From Candidatus Pacearchaeota archaeon (GTDB lineage Archaea > Nanoarchaeota > Nanoarchaeia > Pacearchaeales > GW2011-AR1), in assembly GCA_002686195.1 (NCBI GenBank), contig NZAS01000162.1, positions 1-15,918 on the forward strand: DNA of 15,918 bases. The letters are read 5' to 3'. Positions 1 to 7,713 of this stretch are shown here, piece by piece; the stretch's first letter is position 1; each line of letters starts with the position of its first letter. The notes beneath the pieces are model-generated. The model searched no databases, was not told the DNA's origin, and was given only the letters and a program-made list of their open reading frames with translations. The position numbers and the translations under genes are program-made.

Positions 1-14
1 ATAATTGTGATACC

Positions 15-22
15 AATTAAAT
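15..22 (+). promoter_or_regulatory. Candidate late-promoter box (AATTAAAT) upstream of sheath
   Basis: The box AATTAAAT begins 34 bases before the sheath ATG. Near-identical boxes lie 36, 37 and 36 bases before the tube, gp26-like and tape-measure starts. The constant spacing suggests a -10-like element giving a short leader, comparable in role to the T4 late promoter TATAAATA, though the sequence differs. This is inference from position and recurrence only; the same octamer can occur by chance in AT-rich DNA. Confidence 0.35.
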
Positions 23-48
23 CTATTTTTTAAAGAGAGGAACCACTA

Positions 49-3000
49 ATGTCAGTTAAGAATTTTAAATTTGTATCTCCTGGAGTGTTTATTAATGAAA
101 TAGACAATTCATTCATCCCGAGATCAGCCGAGACCATTGGTCCCGTTGTCGTCGGGCGCGCCACACGCGGACTCGGAATGGTCCCGGTAAAGGTAGAATC
201 GTATTCGGAGTTTGTTGAAATGTATGGAGACACGGTTCCTGGTGGTGCCGGCGGCGATATTTCGCGTTATGGCAACTTTCAATCTCCCATGTATGGCACG
301 TATGCTGCGAAAGCATTTTTGAATGCACATGTAGCCCCTCTCACTTATGTGCGCCTATTAGGGCAAGAGGACTCGGCGGCCACTGGCGACGGTCAAGCCG
401 GCTGGGAAACTCTGAAGGATTCTGATGGAACACAACACCAAAATAACGGTGGGGCCTATGGCTTGTGGTGTTGGACTACTTCCGGAACCATTGGGCCTGT
501 TGACTCCGGCGGCGGATCAATGGGCCAAGTGCTAGGTACTGGTTCGTTAGCATCAGTTTTCTATATTAACTCAGGATCGGCTATTTTTCTTAGTGGTACG
601 ATGTATGGAAGTGGAAGCGCCCCATCGGGATCGAACACTCATGCTGGTTGCGCCCTAAGCCCCGTCCAAGAAGGCGTAGGTGTCGTTGTGTTGTCAGATT
701 CAACTGGTATCTTTACTGCAAACATTACATCTTCGGATGGTGGAAGCACCAAACTTAACTTTGGATTTGATGATTCTCAAGATACTTTCCTGCGTAAGCG
801 CTTTAACACTAACCCACAGTTGGTTAGCACCGCCGGCGCGTTTTATGCTGCCAGCGCATATAAGAGCTATTGGCTCGGAGAGTCATATGAACAAACATTA
901 CGAGATAGCAGCATGGTGGGCTCGCAACTAGCCGGCGTTATACTACCTATAGCGCTCATAGCCACACCAGGCACAGGCCCTCAGGACAAACGTCAAGCAT
1001 CTGTTGAAGGAAAAACTGGTTGGATAATTGGCCAAGATTTAGGCAATTCTGGCGGCTTCTCTATTGAAGCGATGCCAAAACTTTTCCAATTGAAAGGCCG
1101 GGGACACGGTGGTTGGTTACATAAGAATTGTAAAATTACAATTCAAGATGTTCAGCAATCTAATCTCTCCACTAGTGATTATGGCACGTTTTCGGTTATA
1201 GTTCGTAGACTTTCCGATAGCGATAACGCCCAAGAGGTCATGGAAAGATTCGATTACTGTAACCTTGACCCCACTTCTGTTAACTTTGTCGCGCGCAAAA
1301 TTGGTGACCGTTATGCCGTGTGGGATACAACTGCTCGCCGCCTAAAAGAATATGGCGACTACCCTAACCAATCTAAATTTATCTATGTAATCATGAATGC
1401 GGACGTAGAAGCCGGCGCGGCAGATCCTCTGTTGCTCCCATTTGGCTATTTTGGTCCTCCCCGCTTTAAGGGTGCCACTAGTTTAACTACATCTTCCTTT
1501 GATCTCGATGCGCGCGCTTCAGCCGGTTCCTCCACTTACTTTTATTCAGGTTCGACCTGGGGAGGAAGGCCAGATCCGACGACAAACGCCGGCTGGATGA
1601 TGCTCACGGGAGCAGTCGGGAATGGTGGATTTATCTCTGGTAGCAATACCCCGGTTCGGGATTGGGGAGAAGATTTAACTGGATCTTTGGTTTTTCCTTA
1701 TGCAAGGCTAAGACTATCTGCATCTGATGGAGGACTATCGGATCCCACTAGGGCATGCTTTGGTTTCCAAACAACCCGCACAGCCGATAGTACTATTTTT
1801 GACCCAAGTGTGGGAGATATGCATAACTCTCTCAAAGCAGGCTTTACTGCAGGTGGCGGCGATGGCGGCGCCGCCGGAATTGAAGATTCTGCCTATGTTT
1901 TCTCTCTCGATGATGTTTGCTTGGCTGCTGATGGTACAAGTTACTTCTGGCTTTCCGGCTCCCGACTGGCTGGTAATAGTGTGGCATATGGCACGCTCTT
2001 AACGGCTGGCTATGATAGCTTTACGATGCCTATTTTTGGAGGGTTTGATGGCTTTGATGAAAAGGTGCCCGATCCTCTTTATAACAAGGGAATTCCCGGC
2101 GCCGGCGGCTCTGGTACGGGGACAGCCACTGAATTGAATAGCTACTCTTATAAGACGTGGAAGCAAGGGATGGACGTAGTGTCCGATCCAGAATCTCTTA
2201 ATATGAACATGTTAGTTGCTCCTGGATTAACGCATGATAACTTAACACAACATGCAGTTAATATTTGTGAAGACCGCGCTGATTCCATGACAATTATTGA
2301 TTTGTCGGATGTTTATATTCCTCCTCACGAGGCATACAAGAGCCCAACTTCAAACCGAATTGGAACTACGCCCGCAGCAGCTGCAACAACTCTTCGCGAT
2401 AGAAGAATTGATTCCAGTTATGGTGCAACTTTCTATCCATGGGTACAGACTCGGGATGAAAATAGCGGCCGCCTCCTTTGGATTCCACCTAGTGTTGCGA
2501 TGATGGGAGTGCTAGCCAGTTCGCAGCGTAAGACTGCAGTGTGGTTTGCTCCCGCAGGGTTCAACCGAGGTGGGCTGACAGATGGTGCGGCTGGAATTCC
2601 AGTCACTCATGTTTCCGAGAGGTTAACTTCGAAGAATCGTGACACCCTCTATGAGTCAAATATTAACCCAATCGCCTCGTTCCCCTCCAGCGGTATCGTT
2701 GTCTTCGGACAGAAGACACTTCAAGAGGGACAATCAGCTCTTGATAGAATTAATGTAAGAAGGCTTGTTATTTACTTGAAGAAGCAGATTTCCATTCTTT
2801 CTACAAAGATATTATTTGAACAGAACGTTCAGGACACTTGGAATAGATTTACAAGTCTTGTTGAACCTCTTTTGTCCAATGTGAAAAGCCAGTTTGGTAT
2901 TACCGACTATAGGTTAATACTAGATGAAACTACCACAACCCCTGACTTAATCGATCAGAACGTCTTGTATGCGAAGATTATGATTAAGCCTGCTCGCGCT

Positions 3001-3060
3001 ATTGAATACATTGCCATCGACTTTGTAATCATGTCAACCGGCGCTTCTTTCGATGACTAA
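49..3060 (+). CDS. Contractile tail sheath protein (gp18-like), oversized
   Basis: This is the tail sheath subunit, which polymerises around the tail tube and contracts to drive it through the host envelope. The N-terminus has the usual sheath opening (VSPGVFINEID, then a segment ending in a VVVGRATRG-type strand). The C-terminal third, from about residue 711, carries the conserved sheath core: a VAPGLTHDN loop, CEDRADSMTIIDLSD, and a final domain at about 898-1003 (INVRRLVIYLKKQI ... AIDFVIMSTG). At 1003 aa it is far longer than T4 gp18 (about 660 aa). The surplus lies in a Gly/Ser/Thr-rich middle, roughly residues 100-700, probably surface-exposed insertions. The ATG is preceded by a GAGAGG ribosome site about 8 bases upstream. 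It heads the tail gene cluster, directly before the tube gene. Confidence 0.93.
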   Translation: MSVKNFKFVSPGVFINEIDNSFIPRSAETIGPVVVGRATRGLGMVPVKVESYSEFVEMYGDTVPGGAGGDISRYGNFQSPMYGTYAAKAFLNAHVAPLTYVRLLGQEDSAATGDGQAGWETLKDSDGTQHQNNGGAYGLWCWTTSGTIGPVDSGGGSMGQVLGTGSLASVFYINSGSAIFLSGTMYGSGSAPSGSNTHAGCALSPVQEGVGVVVLSDSTGIFTANITSSDGGSTKLNFGFDDSQDTFLRKRFNTNPQLVSTAGAFYAASAYKSYWLGESYEQTLRDSSMVGSQLAGVILPIALIATPGTGPQDKRQASVEGKTGWIIGQDLGNSGGFSIEAMPKLFQLKGRGHGGWLHKNCKITIQDVQQSNLSTSDYGTFSVIVRRLSDSDNAQEVMERFDYCNLDPTSVNFVARKIGDRYAVWDTTARRLKEYGDYPNQSKFIYVIMNADVEAGAADPLLLPFGYFGPPRFKGATSLTTSSFDLDARASAGSSTYFYSGSTWGGRPDPTTNAGWMMLTGAVGNGGFISGSNTPVRDWGEDLTGSLVFPYARLRLSASDGGLSDPTRACFGFQTTRTADSTIFDPSVGDMHNSLKAGFTAGGGDGGAAGIEDSAYVFSLDDVCLAADGTSYFWLSGSRLAGNSVAYGTLLTAGYDSFTMPIFGGFDGFDEKVPDPLYNKGIPGAGGSGTGTATELNSYSYKTWKQGMDVVSDPESLNMNMLVAPGLTHDNLTQHAVNICEDRADSMTIIDLSDVYIPPHEAYKSPTSNRIGTTPAAAATTLRDRRIDSSYGATFYPWVQTRDENSGRLLWIPPSVAMMGVLASSQRKTAVWFAPAGFNRGGLTDGAAGIPVTHVSERLTSKNRDTLYESNINPIASFPSSGIVVFGQKTLQEGQSALDRINVRRLVIYLKKQISILSTKILFEQNVQDTWNRFTSLVEPLLSNVKSQFGITDYRLILDETTTTPDLIDQNVLYAKIMIKPARAIEYIAIDFVIMSTGASFDD

Positions 3061-3065
3061 AAGAT

Positions 3066-3089
3066 GTGAGGGGGATTTTTCTCCCACGC
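3066..3089 (+). other. RNA hairpin after the sheath stop codon
   Basis: The arms GGGGGA and TCTCCC pair around a TTTT loop. The stem extends outward past one A-A mismatch by three more pairs, one of them G-T. No T run follows, so it is not a standard intrinsic terminator. It may protect the sheath mRNA 3' end or mark a processing or attenuation point. A box resembling the candidate late promoter starts four bases later. Confidence 0.45.
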
Positions 3090-3092
3090 ACT

Positions 3093-3100
3093 AATTAAAA
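3093..3100 (+). promoter_or_regulatory. Candidate late-promoter box (AATTAAAA) upstream of tube
   Basis: CTAATTAAAA ends at 3100; its AATTAAAA core begins 36 bases before the tube start codon, matching the spacing of the boxes before sheath, gp26-like and tape-measure genes. It lies between the sheath hairpin and the tube ribosome site GAGGAG (3113-3118). A promoter here would let tube be made in addition to sheath read-through. Inference from recurrence. Confidence 0.35.
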
Positions 3101-3128
3101 CTAGAACACACAGAGGAGTATCCAAATT

Positions 3129-3728
3129 ATGGCATTCTGGTCAGAAAATTTCGGTGAATCATTAACGATGAAGGATCCGAAAAGAAAGTTTAGATTTAAA
3201 GTGGAGTTTCAAGGGATTGGAACATCGGCCACCGGCGGTGCCATGTTGTGGTATGCAAAAACATGTACAAAGCCAGGATTTCAGATTAGCACAACCGAAC
3301 ATAAGTATTTGAATCATACGTTCTTTTACCCTGGTTCAGTCACATGGCAGGATATCACGGTCACTTTGGTTGATCCCACTGACCCAGATATGGTTGCGAC
3401 CCTTTCAGCTATGGTTGAAGGATCGGGCTACTCTCCTCCTACTGATTCTACAGATTTGAATTCGATGTCAAAGGCTCGCGCAGCGAACGCTTTGGGAACT
3501 GTTATTATTACTCAAATTGATGCCGAAGGTAAGGATCTCGAACAGTGGACACTCTGGAACTCTTTTATCACTGAGCTTAAGTTTGGAGATTTAGAGTACG
3601 GCGGCGACGACTTGACCGAAATCTCGGTCACTCTTAAGTATGACTGGGCTCGCCTTAAGGTCACGGAGACTGATGGTTCTGTTGCGTCAGTAGAGACTAC
3701 CTCGAAGACTGAATTCTTCGCAGGTTAA
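3129..3728 (+). CDS. Tail tube protein (gp19-like)
   Basis: This is the major tail tube subunit, which forms the stacked hexameric rings inside the sheath through which DNA passes. At 199 aa it is slightly longer than T4 gp19 (163 aa). The T4-type tube pattern is visible: an N-terminal FRFKVEFQGI strand, a KPGFQISTTEHKYLNHTFFYPG segment in which the KPG and FYPG loops stand out, WQDITVTLVDPTDPDM, and a C-terminal ITELKFGDLEYGGDDL followed by EISVTLKYDWARL. Its place directly after the sheath gene is the standard order in contractile-tail phages. A GAGGAG ribosome site precedes the ATG by about 10 bases. The protein has no signal peptide or membrane segment, as expected for a cytoplasmically assembled virion protein. 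Confidence 0.92.
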   Translation: MAFWSENFGESLTMKDPKRKFRFKVEFQGIGTSATGGAMLWYAKTCTKPGFQISTTEHKYLNHTFFYPGSVTWQDITVTLVDPTDPDMVATLSAMVEGSGYSPPTDSTDLNSMSKARAANALGTVIITQIDAEGKDLEQWTLWNSFITELKFGDLEYGGDDLTEISVTLKYDWARLKVTETDGSVASVETTSKTEFFAG

Positions 3729-3734
3729 TTAAAT
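3727..3734 (+). promoter_or_regulatory. Candidate late-promoter box (AATTAAAT) overlapping the tube stop codon
   Basis: TTAATTAAAT covers the last bases of the tube gene; the TAA stop is 3726-3728. The AATTAAAT core begins 37 bases before the TTG start of the gp26-like gene. It belongs to the same recurring, position-conserved set as the boxes at 15, 3093 and 4904. Overlap with the stop codon weakens the case slightly, because part of the sequence is constrained by coding. Confidence 0.3.
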
Positions 3735-3763
3735 CAAGCTAAAACAACAAAACGAGGTGTATA

Positions 3764-4621
3764 TTGGCTAGAAACACAGATCGGACGGGCGCTCAAAATA
3801 TTAATACCGACGCTCCCCCTCCACCCGTAGTACAAAATAATGATTCAGGAGGGTTTTCCTTTGTGGTACCTACTGAATTTGTGGAGCTTCCTTCACAGGG
3901 AAAATACTATCCCGAAGGGCACCCCTTATGTGGGGAAGAAAGTATTGAAATACGGCAAATGACAGCAAGGGAAGAGGATATGCTTACGTCGCGAACTCTT
4001 CTTAAGAAAGGAATTGCTCTGGATAGAGTGATTCAAAGTCTTATTGTAGACAATCGGGTTGATGCTGACGCACTTTTAATTGGAGATCGGAATGCCATTA
4101 TTGTGGCTATGCGTGTCTCAGGTTATGGAAGCGCCTATGAGACATCAGTTAGTTGTCCCGCATGTGGCGAGACTCAGCAATATTCTTTCAACCTAAATGA
4201 AGGAGTGGTATATGACGGGGCAGATTCAAAAACTTTGGACGTTACAAACAACAACGATGGCACATTTGAAGTGACTTTGCCTCGCACTAAGGTTAGTGTT
4301 AGGTTTAAACTGTTGACCGGTACCGACGAAAAAGCTTTAGTAAAAGCTATGGAAGTTTCTCGAAAGAAAAAGTCTCCGGAGCACGTCGTTACGAATCAAA
4401 TGGCTAATATGATTGTTGCTGTTAACGGAGATACTTCTCACCAGGCACTGGACTATTTTATTAATAATGCGCCTTCTATAGACGCGAGGCATTTACGTTT
4501 GGCTTATCGCCTGACTGCTCCCAATATCGATCTTACTCAAAGTTTTGAGTGCAAGGAATGTGACCACGAGCGGCCCATGGAGGTGCCGCTTACTGCGGAC
4601 TTTTTTTGGCCTGACCGATGA
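3764..4621 (+). CDS. gp26-like baseplate hub/tail assembly protein with zinc ribbon
   Basis: This 285-aa protein resembles the T4 gp26 baseplate family, extended as in some marine T4-like phages. The family core is at about residues 38-125 (PTEFVELPSQGKYYP, IEIRQMTAREEDMLTSRTLL, then DRVIQSLI and a GDRNAI helix). Two cysteine pairs, C131-x2-C134 and C263-x2-C266, can form one zinc ribbon. The first 30 residues are Pro/Asn-rich and look disordered. It starts with TTG, supported by GAGGTG 5 bases upstream. Lying between tube and tape measure, it occupies the slot that in many long-tailed phages holds the tail assembly chaperone. Its last codons contain TTTTTTT, followed by TGA four codons later, while the next frame is open: a possible recoding arrangement. 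The exact role, structural hub part or chaperone, is not settled by sequence. Confidence 0.75.
   Translation: MARNTDRTGAQNINTDAPPPPVVQNNDSGGFSFVVPTEFVELPSQGKYYPEGHPLCGEESIEIRQMTAREEDMLTSRTLLKKGIALDRVIQSLIVDNRVDADALLIGDRNAIIVAMRVSGYGSAYETSVSCPACGETQQYSFNLNEGVVYDGADSKTLDVTNNNDGTFEVTLPRTKVSVRFKLLTGTDEKALVKAMEVSRKKKSPEHVVTNQMANMIVAVNGDTSHQALDYFINNAPSIDARHLRLAYRLTAPNIDLTQSFECKECDHERPMEVPLTADFFWPDR
4601..4621 (+). other. Candidate programmed frameshift site (T7 run before stop)
   Basis: Seven consecutive T (4601-4607) are read GAC TTT TTT TGG in the gp26-like frame, which then ends at TGA 4619-4621. A +1 or -2 slip on the run would read TTT TTT GGC CTG ACC GAT GAA TAC ATG and continue without a stop to 4853. 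The fusion would add about 80 residues to the 285-aa protein. Tail assembly chaperone genes in this genomic slot often use frameshifting. No downstream stimulatory structure was demonstrated. Confidence 0.4.
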
Positions 4622-4625
4622 ATAC

Positions 4626-4853
4626 ATGGAGAATGTGTATGAGCAGTTCTTCTTCCTAAAATATTCAGGAGGCTGGTCATTCTCGGAGGCATACAACTTA
4701 CCAATTGGTTTGCGTCAGTGGTTTGTTGAAAGATTAGTTAAACAGATTGAAGACGAAAACGCAGCCATCAAGAACGCCTCAAAAGGCGGCAACACTCAGA
4801 CGTTATCGGCGCATAATCAACCTACAATGCCACCGCGCATGAGAAAAAAATAG
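4626..4853 (+). CDS. Small baseplate/tail assembly protein, or frameshift extension of gp26-like
   Basis: From the ATG at 4626 this frame encodes 75 residues, beginning with an aromatic segment (VYEQFFFLKYSGGWSFSEAY) followed by NLPIGLRQWFVERLVKQIEDE, a Lys/Asn-rich tail and PPRMRKK. Small proteins of this look follow gp26 in some T4-like phages, the position of T4 gene 51, but I cannot assign it firmly. The frame is open upstream past the gp26-like stop, as far as a TTG at 4545 inside that gene. No clear Shine-Dalgarno sequence precedes 4626, so expression needs either re-initiation after the stop at 4621 or frameshifting from the gp26-like gene. I chose 4626 because it is the first ATG and the recognisable protein begins there. 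A strong terminator follows its stop by 13 bases. Confidence 0.65.
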   Translation: MENVYEQFFFLKYSGGWSFSEAYNLPIGLRQWFVERLVKQIEDENAAIKNASKGGNTQTLSAHNQPTMPPRMRKK

Positions 4854-4866
4854 GGACCATTAATTA

Positions 4867-4892
4867 GGCAGGGCAAAAGCCCTGTCTTTTTT
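4867..4892 (+). terminator. Rho-independent terminator
   Basis: GGCAGGGC, AAAA, GCCCTGTC forms an 8-bp stem with one G-T pair and a four-base loop, directly followed by TTTTTT. It lies just after the small protein's stop codon (4853) and before the tape-measure gene, separating sheath/tube/assembly genes from the tape-measure and baseplate genes. A candidate promoter box follows at 4904. Confidence 0.9.
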
Positions 4893-4903
4893 GTGCCAAA
4901 ACT

Positions 4904-4911
4904 AATTAAAT
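4904..4911 (+). promoter_or_regulatory. Candidate late-promoter box (AATTAAAT) upstream of tape measure
   Basis: CTAATTAAAT sits 12 bases after the T run of the terminator, and its AATTAAAT core begins 36 bases before the GTG start of the tape-measure gene. A strong terminator immediately upstream means this gene needs its own promoter or read-through, which makes this the best supported of the four boxes. Confidence 0.42.
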
Positions 4912-4939
4912 GTAGACAAACAATTGTGAGGAACTCTCC

Positions 4940-7678
4940 GTGCCAAAAGAAACCGTAGCAGAACTACAAGCGCGTCTGCAGGCGCTAGCGACTATTGAAG
5001 AGAAGACGGAAGCGATAAACAAACTCGACCGTGAGCAGTTAGAAGCTCTAAAGGCTATCCTTACTCTCGAAAGTGACATCCAACTCGCCGTCCATACTCG
5101 TCTCGCGGACCAAGAGAAGTCCGTTGATTATTTACGGCAGCAGGTCAGCGCAGCGGATGATCTCTTAAAGAAATATCAAGCTACTGCAAAAATGGGAGAT
5201 TCAGGACTTTTAGTTTTAGAACAAACTCATCATTTGCGCCAACTCGAGCTTCAACAACTCAAGCAAAAAATTAAAGAGGGAAAACTCGGCGCCGCCCAGG
5301 CCACTAAGGAGCTAGAGAATTATAAAAAGAGGGAGATGCAGGCAAGATTAGCGGTTGAACACGCAGCCCAACTTACAGTATCACTTGAAGACTCGGTGAC
5401 CGCAGCTAAAGGTTTGGGCACTGCGATGGGAAGCGCTGTTAACGTATTTGGATCTAATGCTGTAGCCAAAGTTGATATGTTTCGCAAGGCAATGCTGGGG
5501 GGAACTGCCAGCATGTACGAAGCGTTCATGCAAATAAACCAAGCTGTAACTGTTTCCTTGCTTAACAATTTTGTAGGATTAGCCATTCAACTTGTTGATA
5601 CTGAAGCCGGCTTTCGAAAGGCTACTGGCGCCTCCCGAGAATTTGCAACCGGCGTAACACGAGTTTACAAAGCCAACCGCGCTTACGGTGTGACAGCAGA
5701 AGAAGCTTCAGCAGCTACCCAAGCTCTCTTTACCGATTTTACAGACTTTACCATGCAAGGCGAAGCAACCCGCGACATGTTGGCTGGAACTGCAGCTATT
5801 TTAGGCGATTTAGGCGTAGCTAATGCTGATTTTGCTAAAGGTGTCCAGCTTTCAACGAAGGCGTTGGGAATGAATGCAGCCATGGCCGAAAGAACTCAGC
5901 GCGAACTGGCAACATTTGGTCAAGACTTGGGCGTTTCGCCGGCACAAATGGCAAAGGATTTTGCGGGCGCCGGCAATGCCATGGCAAAAATGGGAAGCGA
6001 CGGAGTTAAAGCTTTCAAGGATTTGGCTCACGTTTCTAAGATTACTGGTATGGAAGTTCAAAAATTGCTCAACATTACGGACAAGTTTGACACTTTCGAA
6101 GGAGCCGCAGAACAAGCTGGCAAATTAAATGCAGCCATAGGAGGCAACTTTGTAAATGCGATGGATCTTATGCTGACTACAGATCCCGCTGAGCGCTTTG
6201 GAATGATTCGCGATTCAATTTTAGATGCTGGTTTAACCTTTGACGACATGAGCTATTACCAGAAGAACTTTTACAAAGATGCTCTGGGGCTTTCAGACGT
6301 TGGCGACTTAGCTATGATGCTTTCAGGAAACATGGACAACTTGGCCGGCGTCACCCAAAAGAGCGCTAAAGATTTAATAGAACTTAAAGAAAATGCGGCA
6401 TCTGTTCAGAAGGTTCAAGAAAAATGGACAGCCGCTATGGCTAATGCTGCTCCCATCGCGGAGGATTTGATAGACAAAATAATAACATTAACTGATTGGA
6501 TGGCGGAAAACGAGGGTAAGACGAAGCTAATCATTTATGGGATGGGACTACTAGGAGTAGCCATGGCAGCTATAAATCTTAGATATAAGTTTATGGCCGT
6601 CAAATCGGCGGCGATGGTGACCAAGCTTATTACAGAGACTGCTGTCCGCAAGACACTTGTAGAAGTGATGGAAGATGAAGGTGATGCGTTGGACGATATT
6701 AATACTAAGGGCGGCGGATTTAAACAAACTTTAGACGACCTAGGCGCATCAGCTACAAGAAACGCTAAAGGGTTATTGGCAGTAGGAGGAGCAGTGTTGA
6801 TGATTGGAGCGGGGATCGCAATTGCTGCATGGGGAGTGGCACAATTAGTGTTGTCCTTCCAAGGATTAGGTGATGCTGCATGGCCAGCGGCCGCTGCAGT
6901 GATTGGATTTACGGCGGGGTTCTTGCTAATGGTAGTGGTGTTGGCCAACGCTGCGCCTATTATTGGCGCCGCAGGCGTTGGATTGTTATATTTTGGAGGA
7001 GCTTTAGCGTTGGTAGGACTTGGCGCCATGCTAGCAGGAGCCGGCGTTTCGCTGGTTGGGAAAGGATTTAGTCTTATGGTGACGGCTATTAATTTATTAG
7101 AGACGGACAAGGCCGCATACTTCATAGGGTTATTTGTTACGCTCGGATTCATGTCAGTAGCGTTAATGCTTGCTTCTAAAGGATTAATAGTGTTAGCGGC
7201 GGCTATAGGCTTAATGGCGCTTGCGGTGGCATTTATGGATGTTGAAAAAATGAAAGCCTTTACTGGATTTTTGACGTCAATAACTGGACTAGGCGAACTA
7301 ACACACTTAAAAGCTTTAAGAGAAGAGATACGGGGAATTGTGAAAGAACTTGACGCGGTGGATCCCGAGAAAACGCTTAGCTTTGCAGTAAGTATGGGAA
7401 CTGTAGCAGATTTAAATCGCGTTAATGCAGCCATGAGCGGAAGAGCGACAGCGGGCACTGTTTCCACTATTGAAAATATACGAACTATCATCGATGGCAC
7501 TCAAGCGCCCGCCCCCGCTGCTGCTGCAGGAGGTAGAGGAGGGGGAGTTCGAACGCGCCAACCTATTGAACTAGTCGTGGACCGAGACAGGTTTGGAAAG
7601 GTTGTACTCGAGATTGTAGGAGACAAGGTCATGGCCGTCAACAACGGTGGAGCGGGCAAGGGGATATTTGGTGGATAA
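4940..7678 (+). CDS. Tail tape measure protein
   Basis: This protein sets tail length during assembly and is ejected through the tube on infection. At 912 aa it is longer than T4 gp29 (590 aa). The N-terminal third is rich in Glu/Gln/Lys/Leu heptads (about residues 1-155), typical coiled coil. A helical Ala/Gly/Met-rich middle follows. Strongly hydrophobic Gly/Ala helices occupy about 531-550 and 611-767 (IYGMGLLGVAMAA, GGAVLMIGAGIAIAAWGVA, LVVLANAAP-type runs), the membrane-active segment common in tape measures. A Pro/Ala/Gly-rich linker near 853-870 leads to a small C-terminal strand region (PIELVVDRDRFGKVVLEIVG). The GTG start has GAGGA 7 bases upstream. Identification rests on size, composition and position after the tube and assembly genes, since these proteins diverge strongly. 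At a rule-of-thumb 1.5 Å per residue the tail could be up to about 135 nm. Confidence 0.88.
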   Translation: MPKETVAELQARLQALATIEEKTEAINKLDREQLEALKAILTLESDIQLAVHTRLADQEKSVDYLRQQVSAADDLLKKYQATAKMGDSGLLVLEQTHHLRQLELQQLKQKIKEGKLGAAQATKELENYKKREMQARLAVEHAAQLTVSLEDSVTAAKGLGTAMGSAVNVFGSNAVAKVDMFRKAMLGGTASMYEAFMQINQAVTVSLLNNFVGLAIQLVDTEAGFRKATGASREFATGVTRVYKANRAYGVTAEEASAATQALFTDFTDFTMQGEATRDMLAGTAAILGDLGVANADFAKGVQLSTKALGMNAAMAERTQRELATFGQDLGVSPAQMAKDFAGAGNAMAKMGSDGVKAFKDLAHVSKITGMEVQKLLNITDKFDTFEGAAEQAGKLNAAIGGNFVNAMDLMLTTDPAERFGMIRDSILDAGLTFDDMSYYQKNFYKDALGLSDVGDLAMMLSGNMDNLAGVTQKSAKDLIELKENAASVQKVQEKWTAAMANAAPIAEDLIDKIITLTDWMAENEGKTKLIIYGMGLLGVAMAAINLRYKFMAVKSAAMVTKLITETAVRKTLVEVMEDEGDALDDINTKGGGFKQTLDDLGASATRNAKGLLAVGGAVLMIGAGIAIAAWGVAQLVLSFQGLGDAAWPAAAAVIGFTAGFLLMVVVLANAAPIIGAAGVGLLYFGGALALVGLGAMLAGAGVSLVGKGFSLMVTAINLLETDKAAYFIGLFVTLGFMSVALMLASKGLIVLAAAIGLMALAVAFMDVEKMKAFTGFLTSITGLGELTHLKALREEIRGIVKELDAVDPEKTLSFAVSMGTVADLNRVNAAMSGRATAGTVSTIENIRTIIDGTQAPAPAAAAGGRGGGVRTRQPIELVVDRDRFGKVVLEIVGDKVMAVNNGGAGKGIFGG

Positions 7679-7713
7679 TTGTTCTAAAAATTTAATCAAG
7701 GAAACAATACATT

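Noticed and set aside
1861..1880. GC-rich repeats of GGC/GCC in the sheath gene as a possible DNA repeat
   Set aside because: They are in-frame Gly/Ala codons in a Gly-rich loop with no longer repeat unit; treated instead under the hexamer excess.
4618..4656. ATG overlapping the gp26-like TGA (ATGA)
   Set aside because: This reading frame hits a stop after 13 codons, so the overlap does not start a real gene.
4545..4853. 102-aa version of the small gene starting with TTG inside the gp26-like gene
   Set aside because: The first 27 residues would be an out-of-frame reading of gp26-like codons from a TTG with no ribosome site; the family-like sequence begins near 4611-4626, so a start at 4626 or a frameshift is more likely.
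5266..5273. AATTAAAG resembling the candidate promoter box
   Set aside because: It is inside the tape-measure coding sequence and not at the characteristic distance from any start codon.
6535..7500. 321-codon open frame on the minus strand inside the tape-measure gene
   Set aside because: It is the antisense of the hydrophobic Ala/Gly/Val-rich tape-measure region, composition biased to Ser, Ala, Pro, Asn and Ile, with no recognisable domain; the plus-strand gene explains it.
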